Shown piece after piece: positions 52,318-61,057 of a stretch of 64,000 nt of DNA. Each line of letters opens with the position of its first letter. Within the stretch, counting starts at the first letter, position 1. The position numbers were made by a program, and so were the translations under genes. The notes under the pieces were generated by a model. It made no database searches and had not been told where the DNA came from. It worked only from the letters and a program-made list of their open reading frames with translations. This stretch comes from Candidatus Poribacteria bacterium. Lineage in GTDB: Bacteria; Poribacteria; WGA-4E; WGA-3G. The stretch is from positions 1 through 64,000 of the forward strand of contig JAAXGN010000122.1 in assembly GCA_012267415.1 (NCBI GenBank). The letters run 5' to 3'.

Positions 52318-53607
52318 ATGAAAGTTGCTTATATCACTGCTGGTGCCGCAGGTATGTATTGCGGTACATGTATACACGACAACACCATGGCATCAGCATT
52401 AAAAGACCAAGGACATAATGTTTCATTAATTCCAACATATACACCAACACGAACAGATGAAGAGAATGTAAGTTTAGACAGGGTGTTCTATGGTGGCATT
52501 AATGTCTATCTTCAACAAAAGATCGCATTTTTCCGACATACACCATGGGCATTTGATAGACTACTTGATAACAACTCACTTCTGAATAGTCTGTCGCGCT
52601 TAAGCGCATCTACAGATGCTCGTGATTTAGGGTTACTGACCGTTTCTATGCTCAGTGGTGAGAACGGATTTCAGAGAAAAGAGTTAGAGAAATTAGTAAA
52701 ATGGCTCCGTGAAGAGAACAGACCCGATATTGTCTATTTAACGAATTCTATGCTATTGGGATTCGCAAAAGAAATAAAAAATGCTTTAGATGTTTCAGTG
52801 ATTTGTGCACTTCAAGGAGAGGACATCTTTTTGCGGGACCTAATTGACCCATACAAATCAGAAGCATTAACACTATTGGCTGAACGCGCGACAGATGCAG
52901 ACGGTTTCGTTGCACCAAACAGCTACTACGCACAATTCATGGCAAGTGAGTATCTGAAAGTCTCCGTTGATAGAATTGATGTCGTACCACTTGGATTGAA
53001 CTTGGAAGGACACGGTAGAATAGACGAAAAACCTGGGCCCCCTCCTTTTATTGTTGGGTATCTGGCTCGGATATGTCCAGAGAAAGGTTTACATATCTTG
53101 GTCAGTGCCTTCTATACGCTTGCGAAAGAGTTCGGCATAGATAACTTAGAATTGCATGTTGCCGGTTATTTAGGAAAAAAGGATAAACCCTATTTTGAGG
53201 AATTAGTTAACCAGATAAATGCCTGGGGTCTTCAGGATAGTTTCGTACATTATGGGGAAGTCACACGAACACAGAAGATAGACTTTCTGAACCGTTTACA
53301 TGTTTTCTCTGTACCTACTGTTTATCGGGAATCCAAAGGGTTATCAGTATTAGAAGCATTAGCAAACGGCGTACCTGTCGTACAACCGAAACACGGTTCA
53401 TTTCCGGAGATAATCAAGGCAACCGAAGGCGGTATCCTCGTAGATCCTGAATCTGCAGAATCGGTTGCTGAAGGTATATATCAATTATTCCGGGATCCTT
53501 CAAAACGTAAACAATTAGGTGCAAATGGACAGATGATTGTGCATCAGAATTTTAACCGCGAAAAAATCGCACAGCAACTCATGAATGTCTTTGAAAAATA
53601 TGTATAG
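52318..53607 (+). CDS. Glycosyltransferase family 4 protein
   Basis: A 429-aa GT-B retaining glycosyltransferase. The N-terminal domain starts VAYITAGAAGMYCGTCIHDN with a donor-proximal glycine-rich loop. The C-terminal domain has VGYLARICPEKGLHILVSAF (nucleotide-sugar site), PTVYRESKGLSVLEALANGV (the E-x7-E motif region: Glu in YRESKGLSVLEAL) and PVVQPKHGSFPEI. Substrate unknown; likely surface glycan or lipid glycosylation. It is monocistronic by spacing. Confidence 0.92.
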   Translation: MKVAYITAGAAGMYCGTCIHDNTMASALKDQGHNVSLIPTYTPTRTDEENVSLDRVFYGGINVYLQQKIAFFRHTPWAFDRLLDNNSLLNSLSRLSASTDARDLGLLTVSMLSGENGFQRKELEKLVKWLREENRPDIVYLTNSMLLGFAKEIKNALDVSVICALQGEDIFLRDLIDPYKSEALTLLAERATDADGFVAPNSYYAQFMASEYLKVSVDRIDVVPLGLNLEGHGRIDEKPGPPPFIVGYLARICPEKGLHILVSAFYTLAKEFGIDNLELHVAGYLGKKDKPYFEELVNQINAWGLQDSFVHYGEVTRTQKIDFLNRLHVFSVPTVYRESKGLSVLEALANGVPVVQPKHGSFPEIIKATEGGILVDPESAESVAEGIYQLFRDPSKRKQLGANGQMIVHQNFNREKIAQQLMNVFEKYV

Positions 53608-53663
53608 GATTGGAAAATAGTTATGCTCTTGTTAATCAATTTCGGAATATATCACAAACAATC

Positions 53664-53690
53664 TGTAGCACAAACTTTTAGTTTGTGCCG
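53664..53690. repeat. Family C palindrome
   Basis: TGTAGCACAAACTTTTAGTT (then tgtgccg): TAGCACAAAC pairs imperfectly with GTTTGTGC. Other copies at 14330, 16138 and 58343. Confidence 0.65.
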
Positions 53691-53771
53691 TTCTACGTTT
53701 CATTTCTAACAACCGGTAATGTTGGAAAACTAATACAAATGATATAATATCTCAAATCAAAGGAAAAAAGA

Positions 53772-54272
53772 ATGACTAATACATGGATTATCTTTGTTAT
53801 TCTCACAGTGGCGTCTTGGGGACTCTATGGCGTTTTCTTACACAACGGACAAAACTCTATGTTAGAAGAAAATGCAGATCCTGAACAGGATAAAGATATT
53901 AGACGATACAAATCCTTTCTGTTTGTAGGACTCGCATATCTTCTGGTTGCGGTTATCGGTTCTGCAGTATTACTACTTTTAAGTGGAGCAGAATGGTCAT
54001 TTACAAGTAAGGGAGTTACATGGTCATTCATTGCGGGAGTTGTCGGCGCAATAGGAGCATTTGGTGTATTGCTTGCGTTCGGTGCTGGTGGCAAACCTGC
54101 CGTTGTCATGTCAATTGTCTTCGCTGGAGCACCCATCGTAAATGCTGTTGTCGCAACGTTGTCCCATCCACCAGAGAATGGTTGGAGTGCTGTCCGTCCA
54201 GAATTCATAATCGGTATTCTGCTCGCAGCCATCGGGGCATGTCTTGTCATGTATTTCAGACCATCTTCATAG
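53772..54272 (+). CDS. Half-size EamA/DMT-like membrane protein
   Basis: A 166-aa protein with about five hydrophobic segments (5-20, 50-70, 80-104, 107-128, 143-160) and a polar insert (EENADPEQDKDIRRYK). The order WIIFVILTVASWGLYGVFLH, then GAIGAFGVLLAFGAGGKPAV and IGILLAAIGACLVMYFRP matches one half of an EamA/drug-metabolite transporter. It probably dimerises to form a channel; substrate unknown. Clear AAAGGAAA ribosome-binding site. Followed by a short tandem 'agacaatcagcaaatcctct' duplication (54272-54310), then the sigma factor gene. Confidence 0.78.
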   Translation: MTNTWIIFVILTVASWGLYGVFLHNGQNSMLEENADPEQDKDIRRYKSFLFVGLAYLLVAVIGSAVLLLLSGAEWSFTSKGVTWSFIAGVVGAIGAFGVLLAFGAGGKPAVVMSIVFAGAPIVNAVVATLSHPPENGWSAVRPEFIIGILLAAIGACLVMYFRPSS

Positions 54273-54391
54273 ACAATCAGCAAATCCTCTATCAGACAAT
54301 CAGCAAATCCTCTATCAGACAAACTGCTAATTAAACTTCTATCCTTTTCAACGATTGATACTCTATTAACTAACAATAGGAGTGTAATTAC

Positions 54392-54982
54392 ATGAACGTA
54401 GCAGAATTGCAGGATGCTGAGGATGCCGAATTGATAATTGCTGTGTTGGCTGGACAAAACAGAGCATTTGATGAACTGTTCAACCGTTATCAACGCGCGA
54501 TGCTAACAGTAGCACAACAGATCGTGAGAAACCCAGCGGACGCTGAAGATATAGTTCAGGATGCTTTTCTCTTAGCATTTGAAGCACTACCACAACTCGA
54601 TAACTTGAATAGATTCGGCGCATGGTTACATTCCATTACAAGAAACCGCGCACTTCGCTACATGAAACGCGCAAGCAGAATCCAATTGCATGAAGATGAA
54701 GATGATGAATTACAGATTCCAGCAGAACAGAATTCTACAGATCCAGCAATCATATTAGTAAAAGAATCTACACATGAAGCAATCCGAGATACAATTGATT
54801 CACTGCCATCGGATTTTCAAGAAGTCATCAAACTCTATTACTGGGTTGATATGCCACAGAAACGAATTGCTGATTTTCTTTCACTTCCTTTAACGACAGT
54901 AAAATGGCGACTTCATAAAGCGAAAGATATGTTAAAAACATTGTTAGAAAAAAGAGGATACGGAGATATCCTATCCTTCTGA
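54392..54982 (+). CDS. RNA polymerase sigma factor, ECF (sigma-70 family)
   Basis: A 196-aa sigma factor with region 2 (about 26-95; FDELFNRYQRAMLTVAQQIV, NPADAEDIVQDAFLLAFEAL, then RFGAWLHSITRNRALRYMKR) and region 4 (about 128-185; DSLPSDFQEVIKLYYWVDMP, KRIADFLSLPLTTVKWRLHK). It directs RNA polymerase to a small regulon. The next gene (55216) could be its signal-sensing partner, as is usual for ECF factors. Good ATAGGAG ribosome-binding site. Confidence 0.94.
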   Translation: MNVAELQDAEDAELIIAVLAGQNRAFDELFNRYQRAMLTVAQQIVRNPADAEDIVQDAFLLAFEALPQLDNLNRFGAWLHSITRNRALRYMKRASRIQLHEDEDDELQIPAEQNSTDPAIILVKESTHEAIRDTIDSLPSDFQEVIKLYYWVDMPQKRIADFLSLPLTTVKWRLHKAKDMLKTLLEKRGYGDILSF

Positions 54983-55028
54983 CGTTATCCCTGCCAATAC
55001 AATAGAAACTCGTTATGTCAGTACTCTT

Positions 55029-55137
55029 CAGTCCCGTAGGGGCGATATGTTTATAGAATTTAGTCCCGTAGGGACGATATGTTTATAGAAAGCTTTTATC
55101 AGCACTCTTTAGTCCCGTAGGGACGATATGTTTATAG
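55029..55137. repeat. Three direct copies of family A REP-like element
   Basis: Copies at 55029-55056 (one G change, ggggcgatat), 55061-55088 and 55110-55137, all in the same orientation, between the sigma factor and its downstream gene. Confidence 0.85.
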
Positions 55138-55215
55138 AAGCTAACACCAATCGTCAAATTAGTAAACAATAAACGGAAATTAAGAACCCTATACAATAGC
55201 ATGAGGAATCAAAGG

Positions 55216-56604
55216 ATGGAACAGGAACGACAAAATGAAATACGGGGACTGTTACAGATATTAGAACAGACAGCAGAAATCGCTGAAGATGCCATCTTAA
55301 CCGAGGCATATAAAAATGCAGAGGAAAGATGTATAACACAATTCAATAAGGTCCTGAAACGACTTACAGAGATTGATGCGGTACCTAATGACCTATTTGA
55401 TGCGCTTCAGGAAGATGCATCTTACAGTGAAATCAGTATCGCCTGTCATCACCTCGCCGCTTATCTGAGCGAGGGGCTTGGAGCCTTTCCTGATCTAAAA
55501 GGTATGATGACAAATATTCTTGGCAAAAAGTTCATTGATGACATCACTGATGAATTCAAAGAGAGTAAATTTGGTGATCTGATTCGCAACGCAATGCCAG
55601 ATTTTTTAACACTCAAAACCTTAGACGATATCTCTAAATCCTTTGATGTCAGTCATAACGGACCGAAAAGATTAATCATTGATACTGAGTTAGGCGCAAT
55701 AAAAATACATACAGCAGACACAGATAAGGTTAATGTTTTTGTCCACAGGTCTGCTCAGATTAAGTCAGATAGACTTGCTGCCGATATGCTTGATGATTTT
55801 CAAGTGAATTTTATTGAAGAAGGTAAGAATCTAAAAATCGATGGAAACTTCATAACCGAAAAACAGCATTGGAGAAAAATCGCGGATCGCATTGATATTG
55901 GCTTTGATGTTGTTGTGCCACGAAGCCGTTATGATATTGACCTTAAGACGAAGAATGGAGACATCACGGTAACTGATGTGAATGGGGCGGTTGAATGTAG
56001 AACCGCAAACGGGAATCTTCAATTCCAAAATATCACTGGACTACTGTATGCATATACAGAGAAAGGAAATGTCAGACTGAATAAAGGTAAAGGAGACATC
56101 AGATTAGAAACATTACGCGGGGATATAGATATATCTGATAACACTGGAAAAGTTGATACGGTAACATCTGGTGGTAACCTCCGTTGCACAAATGTTGTCG
56201 GTGAGATTATCGGAGAATCTTCAGGCGGGTTCATAAAGATCATTGCATGTAAGGGTGGTACAAAATTAGATGCATCTGGTGGCAGCATAAATGTAGAAAA
56301 CGATGGTCCAATTACAGCTAAAACTATCGGTGGCTCAATCAATGCAAATATTATAGGTCAACTCAAAGATGATTCAGTTATTGAAGCATCTGGAGGAGAT
56401 ATTACAGTATCACTCATATCAGCAGTAGCTGCGAAACTTGATGCAAGAAGCGGGGGCGGAGAAATCATCTCTGCGTTACCCATCATCAGAACAGACAAAG
56501 ACGATGCTGAATCATGGAAACTGCAGGGTGTTATTAATAGTGAAGGACCCCTAATGACCCTTCGCAGTGTAGGTGGGGACATTATATTGAAAAGTAAACC
56601 GTGA
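55216..56604 (+). CDS. DUF4097-type beta-helix protein, possible sigma-factor partner
   Basis: A 462-aa protein (from ATG 55216, with GAGG 9 nt upstream; ATG 55201 also possible). The N-terminal 155 residues are helical (ILEQTAEIAEDAILTEAYKN). The C-terminal part (about 165-462) is a DUF4097-like beta repeat (IDLKTKNGDITVTDVNGAVE, CRTANGNLQFQNITG, IRLETLRGDIDISDNTGKVD, VTSGGNLRCTNVVGEIIGES). No signal peptide or membrane helix. In many bacteria DUF4097 genes sit beside ECF sigma or anti-sigma genes, and the helical part could bind the sigma factor. No anti-sigma zinc finger is visible. Function unproven. Confidence 0.82.
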   Translation: MEQERQNEIRGLLQILEQTAEIAEDAILTEAYKNAEERCITQFNKVLKRLTEIDAVPNDLFDALQEDASYSEISIACHHLAAYLSEGLGAFPDLKGMMTNILGKKFIDDITDEFKESKFGDLIRNAMPDFLTLKTLDDISKSFDVSHNGPKRLIIDTELGAIKIHTADTDKVNVFVHRSAQIKSDRLAADMLDDFQVNFIEEGKNLKIDGNFITEKQHWRKIADRIDIGFDVVVPRSRYDIDLKTKNGDITVTDVNGAVECRTANGNLQFQNITGLLYAYTEKGNVRLNKGKGDIRLETLRGDIDISDNTGKVDTVTSGGNLRCTNVVGEIIGESSGGFIKIIACKGGTKLDASGGSINVENDGPITAKTIGGSINANIIGQLKDDSVIEASGGDITVSLISAVAAKLDARSGGGEIISALPIIRTDKDDAESWKLQGVINSEGPLMTLRSVGGDIILKSKP

Positions 56605-56737
56605 ACAACCAAATATCCTTGCTTCTATCTCTCCAATCTGCTATAATCAGGGAAACTTTTTTAGATACTGGACTGAATACGTGTAAAATAATGTCCAGTA
56701 ATGACCAAGAACACACTGAAACAAAGGAGTTACAGTA

Positions 56738-58048
56738 ATGAAACGGTTATCTATATGTTTTATCCTCTTAGCAATGATAGTTGTTATGGGATGTGGAGAT
56801 CAACAGAAATCATTGACGATCGTCTGGGCAGAATGGGACCCAGCAAATTATTTACAGACCCTTTCTGAGGATTTTACAGCGGAAACAGGTATCGCAGTTG
56901 ATGTGGTCCAGATACCTTGGGATAAATTCCAAGATAAAATCTTCAATTCATTCACCGGAAAAAGCGATTTATACGACATCGTAATCGGAGACAGTCAATG
57001 GCTGGGTAGAAACTCAGTAGGTGAACACTATATTGATTTGACCGAATGGATCAATGAAAACATTGATGTAGACTCTATCTATGGACCAGCAATGACTGCA
57101 TTTGCTGAGTATCCGAAAGGTAGCAAAGAATACTGGGCTTTACCGGCACAGGTTGATGCGGCAGGATATGTTTATCGCAAAGACCTATTTGAAGATCCAG
57201 AAGAGATGACGGCATTTCAAGAGAAATACGGGTACGCACTTGCTCCCCCCAAAACTTATGCCCAACTACGAGATATAGCTGAATTCTTTACGCGACCTGA
57301 TCAAGACTTACATGGAATCGCAACCTGGTATAGCAAAGAATATGACGGCATAACGATGGGATTTCAACAGGTTATGTGGAGTTACGGCGCATCTTATGGT
57401 GACCCAGATACTTTTAAGGTCGATGGATACATTAACACTGATAAAGCAGAAGAAGCACTTAAGTATTACAAAGACCTTTTAGAGTTCGCGCCACCAGATG
57501 CTCCAAACTACTATTGGTCTGAAACAAACGATGCATATCTCGCTGGAAAAGTAGCGATGGCAATGAACTATTTCGCGTTTTTCCCAGGGGTGGTTAGTGC
57601 AGAAACGAATCCCAACTATCATGACAAAAGCGGTTACTTCATTGCTCCCGAAGGACCCGACGGACATTATATCAGTATCGGTGGACAAGGGATGTCCATC
57701 TCCAGCTATTCAAAAAATCAGGATATTGCTAAACAGTACCTAAAATGGTTTATGCAGAAATCTGTACAGGAAAAATGGGCAAAATTAGGTGGATTCACAC
57801 CACATAAAGAGATATTGCAGTCTGATACTTTCAAAACTGCAACACCCTTCAACGAAGCATTCGCCGCAAGTTTTCCATATCTGCGCGATTTCTGGGCAGT
57901 TCCACAATATCAAGAACTCTTGCAGGTATGTCAGACAAACTGGAACGAAGCAATTACAGGTATAAAAACACCTAAGGAAGCTTTAGATACTATCGCAGAG
58001 AAACACGAAGAGATTTTTGAAGCCATGAAGGAAAACGCGGAACAGTGA
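56738..58048 (+). CDS. Sugar ABC transporter substrate-binding lipoprotein (family 1)
   Basis: A 436-aa extracytoplasmic binding protein: signal with lipobox VMGC (about Cys19), then a type-I/MalE-like fold. It has LTIVWAEWDPANYLQTLSED, FTAETGIAVDVVQIPWDKFQ, YDIVIGDSQWLG, YWALPAQVDAAGYVYRKDLF and a C-terminal WNEAITGIKTPKEALDTIAE. Imports carbohydrates or glycerol-phosphate-like ligands. AAAGGAG ribosome-binding site. The permeases follow after a 510-nt gap with repeats, and no ATPase is adjacent. Confidence 0.93.
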   Translation: MKRLSICFILLAMIVVMGCGDQQKSLTIVWAEWDPANYLQTLSEDFTAETGIAVDVVQIPWDKFQDKIFNSFTGKSDLYDIVIGDSQWLGRNSVGEHYIDLTEWINENIDVDSIYGPAMTAFAEYPKGSKEYWALPAQVDAAGYVYRKDLFEDPEEMTAFQEKYGYALAPPKTYAQLRDIAEFFTRPDQDLHGIATWYSKEYDGITMGFQQVMWSYGASYGDPDTFKVDGYINTDKAEEALKYYKDLLEFAPPDAPNYYWSETNDAYLAGKVAMAMNYFAFFPGVVSAETNPNYHDKSGYFIAPEGPDGHYISIGGQGMSISSYSKNQDIAKQYLKWFMQKSVQEKWAKLGGFTPHKEILQSDTFKTATPFNEAFAASFPYLRDFWAVPQYQELLQVCQTNWNEAITGIKTPKEALDTIAEKHEEIFEAMKENAEQ

Positions 58049-58074
58049 TCAGTTCAATCTATGGTGATGTTTTA

Positions 58075-58256
58075 TAGTATTTGCACACTTACACACCGCG
58101 GTAGGTGCGATTTCCTTATCGCACCGATGTAGAATGTGTAAGAAATACCATATTCTACCATAAATTAGTATTTGCACACTTACACACCGCGGTAGGTGCG
58201 ATTTCCTTATCGCACCGATGTAGAATGTGTAAGAAATACCATATTCTACCATAAAT
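58075..58256. repeat. Perfect 91-bp tandem duplication of a MITE-like element
   Basis: 58075-58165 and 58166-58256 are identical. Each unit holds GGTAGGTGCGATTTCCTTAT (cgcacc) as central hairpin, flanked by imperfect outer arms (agtatttgcacacttacac / gtgtaagaaatacca). A diverged single copy is at 7411-7500. Absolute identity points to a very recent duplication. Confidence 0.9.
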
Positions 58257-58342
58257 TTTCAGATGATTCGGGACTTATGCAATTTCGAACGTTACGTATT
58301 CTATGCTGTCTGGTCAGTATATGATAACGTGAGTTTGATAAA

Positions 58343-58400
58343 TGTAGCGCAAACTTTCCAGTTTGCGAAGATGTGCCACAAACTGAAAGTTTGTGCTACA
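58343..58400. repeat. Composite family C palindrome
   Basis: TGTAGCGCAAACTTTCCAGT (ttgcg) followed by an inverted copy ending AGTTTGTGCTACA; TGTAGC and GCTACA bound the unit. It lies in the gap between the binding-protein and permease genes. Confidence 0.7.
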
Positions 58401-58558
58401 ATTCACGCCTCTCGAATACGAAATGGTGTGAGTGAACGCATCCGAAATGATTAATCAAACTGGCGTTATGATACATTCAAACTGAAATTGTGTAAGTCCT
58501 TAAAATTGCTACTTGTTGTCTCGTGTAGTTGTCTGATTGATGCATTAACAATTGTCGT

Positions 58559-59488
58559 ATGAAGTTCAACCGTTTCTCACATGGCATGAGTGATTACCAA
58601 CTAAAGATGGCATTTATAATGCCAACGATGGTTCTGCTCATTCTGATGAATATCTTTCCGCTTCTTTGGTCACTGTTTTTAAGCTTTCATGACTACGATG
58701 CGTCAATGCCAAAATCTCCAAGATTTATCGGAGCGAACAACTATATTGATGTTCTCTCTGATCCAGACATGTGGGGTTATTTTCGAACGACCGCATATTT
58801 TGTCGTCTTGGCTGTATCTGCTCAGTTCCTGATCGGGTTTGGTTTAGCTCTTCTTTTAAACCGCCACTTCATCGGTAAGGGAATCGTCACAACTTTACTA
58901 CTCCTACCGATGATGTTGTCCCCCGTAGTAGTCGCACTTTTCTGGCGATTCATCCTTGCTTCCGATGGCTCGGGGTTGCTGAACTTTCTTTTGAGTCCAA
59001 TCCAATACATCCCAATCATTAGAGATGTATTTAGTCCACCCATTGCATGGACAACCGATCCGAAGATAGCAATGTTAGCTGTGGTAATCGTTGATACTTG
59101 GATGTGGTCTCCCTTTATGATGTTAATCGCATTGGCAGGATTGAGTGCTATACCGAAATACCTATACGAAGCAGCGGATGTAGACAGAGCATCTGCATGG
59201 TTCAAATTCAGACGTATTACGTTGCCTTTGGTTTCACCACTTCTGCTAATAGCACTCCTATTCCGGACTATGGATGCTTTCAAGATGTTTGACATTGTCT
59301 ATGTGCTAACACGCGAGGGGGGACCCGGTACCGTCACCGAAACCGTTTCAATGAATCTATATAGACTTGCATTTCGCAATTTTGATACTGGTAAAGCCTG
59401 TGCATTGGCTTATATACTGCTTATAATTATCGTTGCACTGAGCAATATCTATGTAAAATACCTGAATAAAGTTAAGGGAGAGAATTAG
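58559..59488 (+). CDS. Sugar ABC transporter permease (MalF/UgpA type)
   Basis: A 309-aa integral membrane protein with six hydrophobic helices. Typical CUT1 permease sequence: MILLIMNIFPLLWSLFLSF-like first helix (here LLILMNIFPLLWSLFLSFHD) and the cytoplasmic EAA loop YLYEAADVDRASAWFKFRRI. The C-terminal helix is followed by YVKYLNKVKG. Couples to a MalK-like ATPase. It is 6 nt before the next permease. The ATG at 58559 has a poor ribosome-binding site; ATG 58586 (MSDYQLK) is an alternative. Confidence 0.92.
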   Translation: MKFNRFSHGMSDYQLKMAFIMPTMVLLILMNIFPLLWSLFLSFHDYDASMPKSPRFIGANNYIDVLSDPDMWGYFRTTAYFVVLAVSAQFLIGFGLALLLNRHFIGKGIVTTLLLLPMMLSPVVVALFWRFILASDGSGLLNFLLSPIQYIPIIRDVFSPPIAWTTDPKIAMLAVVIVDTWMWSPFMMLIALAGLSAIPKYLYEAADVDRASAWFKFRRITLPLVSPLLLIALLFRTMDAFKMFDIVYVLTREGGPGTVTETVSMNLYRLAFRNFDTGKACALAYILLIIIVALSNIYVKYLNKVKGEN

Positions 59489-59494
59489 CATTAA

Positions 59495-60823
59495 ATGTCA
59501 CGTTTTATTTACAGGTTACTTATTCTGCCGAAAAGATCCATTACGTTGTCATTTGCAGCTTTAAAGTCAGTTTATAGGTGGTTCTTAAGGATTCTGCCAG
59601 TTTTATTAACGATACTGATCTTTTCATTAATTGCTTTTGCTGTCATAACATACATTCTTCCGATAATTTGGATATTACTTACATCTCTAAAGACTCGTGT
59701 AGACATCAACACAAAACTACCTAAGTTTCTATTTGCAGTATCATTGGAAAATTATCTGAAACTGCTACCAGCGGGTGGTTTACCGTTCGCAACATATCTA
59801 TTCTTCATTCAGACGATTTTAGGTCTGATTCTATACACACTATTTTCTTTTATTAAGAACCCATTTAAGAAGTATATTTCAACGCGAACGCTTGGGATTA
59901 TTTGGAACAGCATCTTTGTAGGAACGTGTATTTTCAGTTTTTTCACTACAGTACCTACGCAGAGCAGACTACAAGTTGATGTTAGGTATCAGTTCTTTTC
60001 TTTAATAATATGTTCAGTTGTTGCATATCTATTGATAAATCCGTGGAATAAAAACCGAATCAATTTAAATGAAGTCTCTAATGGGTTAGCAGTAAATGAC
60101 AAGAAGGAGAACTTGGCGTTCTTAATTCCGGTTATATTGTCTACTGTCGGTGTCTTTATCTGTTTAGCAAACGGTGGTTCTAATTTCTTCTATCAATTAC
60201 TGAACAGTATCATTGTCGGTGGAGGTAGTACCATCCTTGCAGTCGGATTAGGTACAATTGCTGCTTATGCATTTTCACGTTTCGACATTGCTGGCAAGGA
60301 AGATCTTCTGTTTTTCATTCTCAGTACCCGGATGCTTCCACCTGTTGTGGTTGTAATACCGATCTATCTCATGTATATTTCCTTGAAGTTAATAGATACG
60401 CATTTCGGATTGATTCTACTTTATACGACTTTCAATGTTTCTTTTGCTGTATGGTTGATGAAGGGATTCATTGATGAGATACCGAGGGAATACGAAGATG
60501 CAGCCCTTGTTGATGGCTATACACGTTTCCAAACATTCATGAAAGTCGTCTTACCACAATCCGTGACAGGCATTGCTGCAACTGCAGTGTTCTGCTTAAT
60601 AACCGCTTGGAACGAGTTCGCCTTCGCACTTGTTTTAACAGAAACGGGTGGTAGAGCGGTAACTGCACCGCCATCCATAACAAGTGCAACTGGTTCTGCT
60701 GGTATGGATTGGGGTAAAATTGCTGCATCAACTTTCATCTTTCTGCTACCAGTCGCTATATTTACGTTCTTGATGCGTAGTCACCTCCTACGCGGTGTAA
60801 CATTTGGTGCTGTCAAAAAATAG
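59495..60823 (+). CDS. Sugar ABC transporter permease (MalG/UgpE type) with large insertion
   Basis: A 442-aa inner-membrane permease, about 150 residues longer than usual. The canonical MalG parts are the first helix region (ITYILPIIWILLTSLKTRVD, 52-71; LENYLKLLP, 84-92) and the core from about 230 (LLNSIIVGGGSTILAVGLGT; EAA loop EIPREYEDAALVDGYTRFQT; C-terminal LLRGVTFGAVKK). Between them, residues about 95-228 hold extra hydrophobic segments (YLFFIQTILGLILYTLFSFI, GIIWNSIFVGTCIFSFF, FFSLIICSVVAYLL, LIPVILSTVGVFICLA). AAGGGAG ribosome-binding site. It forms the channel with the previous gene product. Confidence 0.9.
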   Translation: MSRFIYRLLILPKRSITLSFAALKSVYRWFLRILPVLLTILIFSLIAFAVITYILPIIWILLTSLKTRVDINTKLPKFLFAVSLENYLKLLPAGGLPFATYLFFIQTILGLILYTLFSFIKNPFKKYISTRTLGIIWNSIFVGTCIFSFFTTVPTQSRLQVDVRYQFFSLIICSVVAYLLINPWNKNRINLNEVSNGLAVNDKKENLAFLIPVILSTVGVFICLANGGSNFFYQLLNSIIVGGGSTILAVGLGTIAAYAFSRFDIAGKEDLLFFILSTRMLPPVVVVIPIYLMYISLKLIDTHFGLILLYTTFNVSFAVWLMKGFIDEIPREYEDAALVDGYTRFQTFMKVVLPQSVTGIAATAVFCLITAWNEFAFALVLTETGGRAVTAPPSITSATGSAGMDWGKIAASTFIFLLPVAIFTFLMRSHLLRGVTFGAVKK

Positions 60824-60899
60824 GATATTGATACTGTTTTGATATCTTAGAGTCATCAAACAACATCCAATACCGAAATGGACAATAGGATTCTTTTCC

Positions 60900-60979
60900 T
60901 GTAGGAGCGATCTCCGAATCGCGACTTAACGTAGTGATAGTCGGGAATCGGCCAGAATCATGTTAACTGGCCTCCTACA
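60900..60979. repeat. MITE-like element with TGTAGGAG ends, single copy
   Basis: 80 bp bounded by TGTAGGAG (60900-60907) and CTCCTACA (60972-60979), with the same 'tagtcgggaatcggccagaa' tail as the copy at 3530-3656. Both insertions follow ttcttttc, which may be a target preference. Confidence 0.75.
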
Positions 60980-61057
60980 TCTCAAATGTCCCATTAATTC
61001 AAAAGTTCACTAAAAATTAAAAGTGCATCCACTTTTTAGTTAATACGGAGGCAAAAG

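Noticed and set aside
53825-54493. 222-codon minus-strand frame over the EamA-like and sigma factor genes
   Set aside because: Both plus-strand genes are convincing by domain content, while the antisense frame has no recognisable motif.
58049-58252. 67-codon minus-strand frame after the sugar-binding protein
   Set aside because: It is the translation of the 91-bp tandem repeat.
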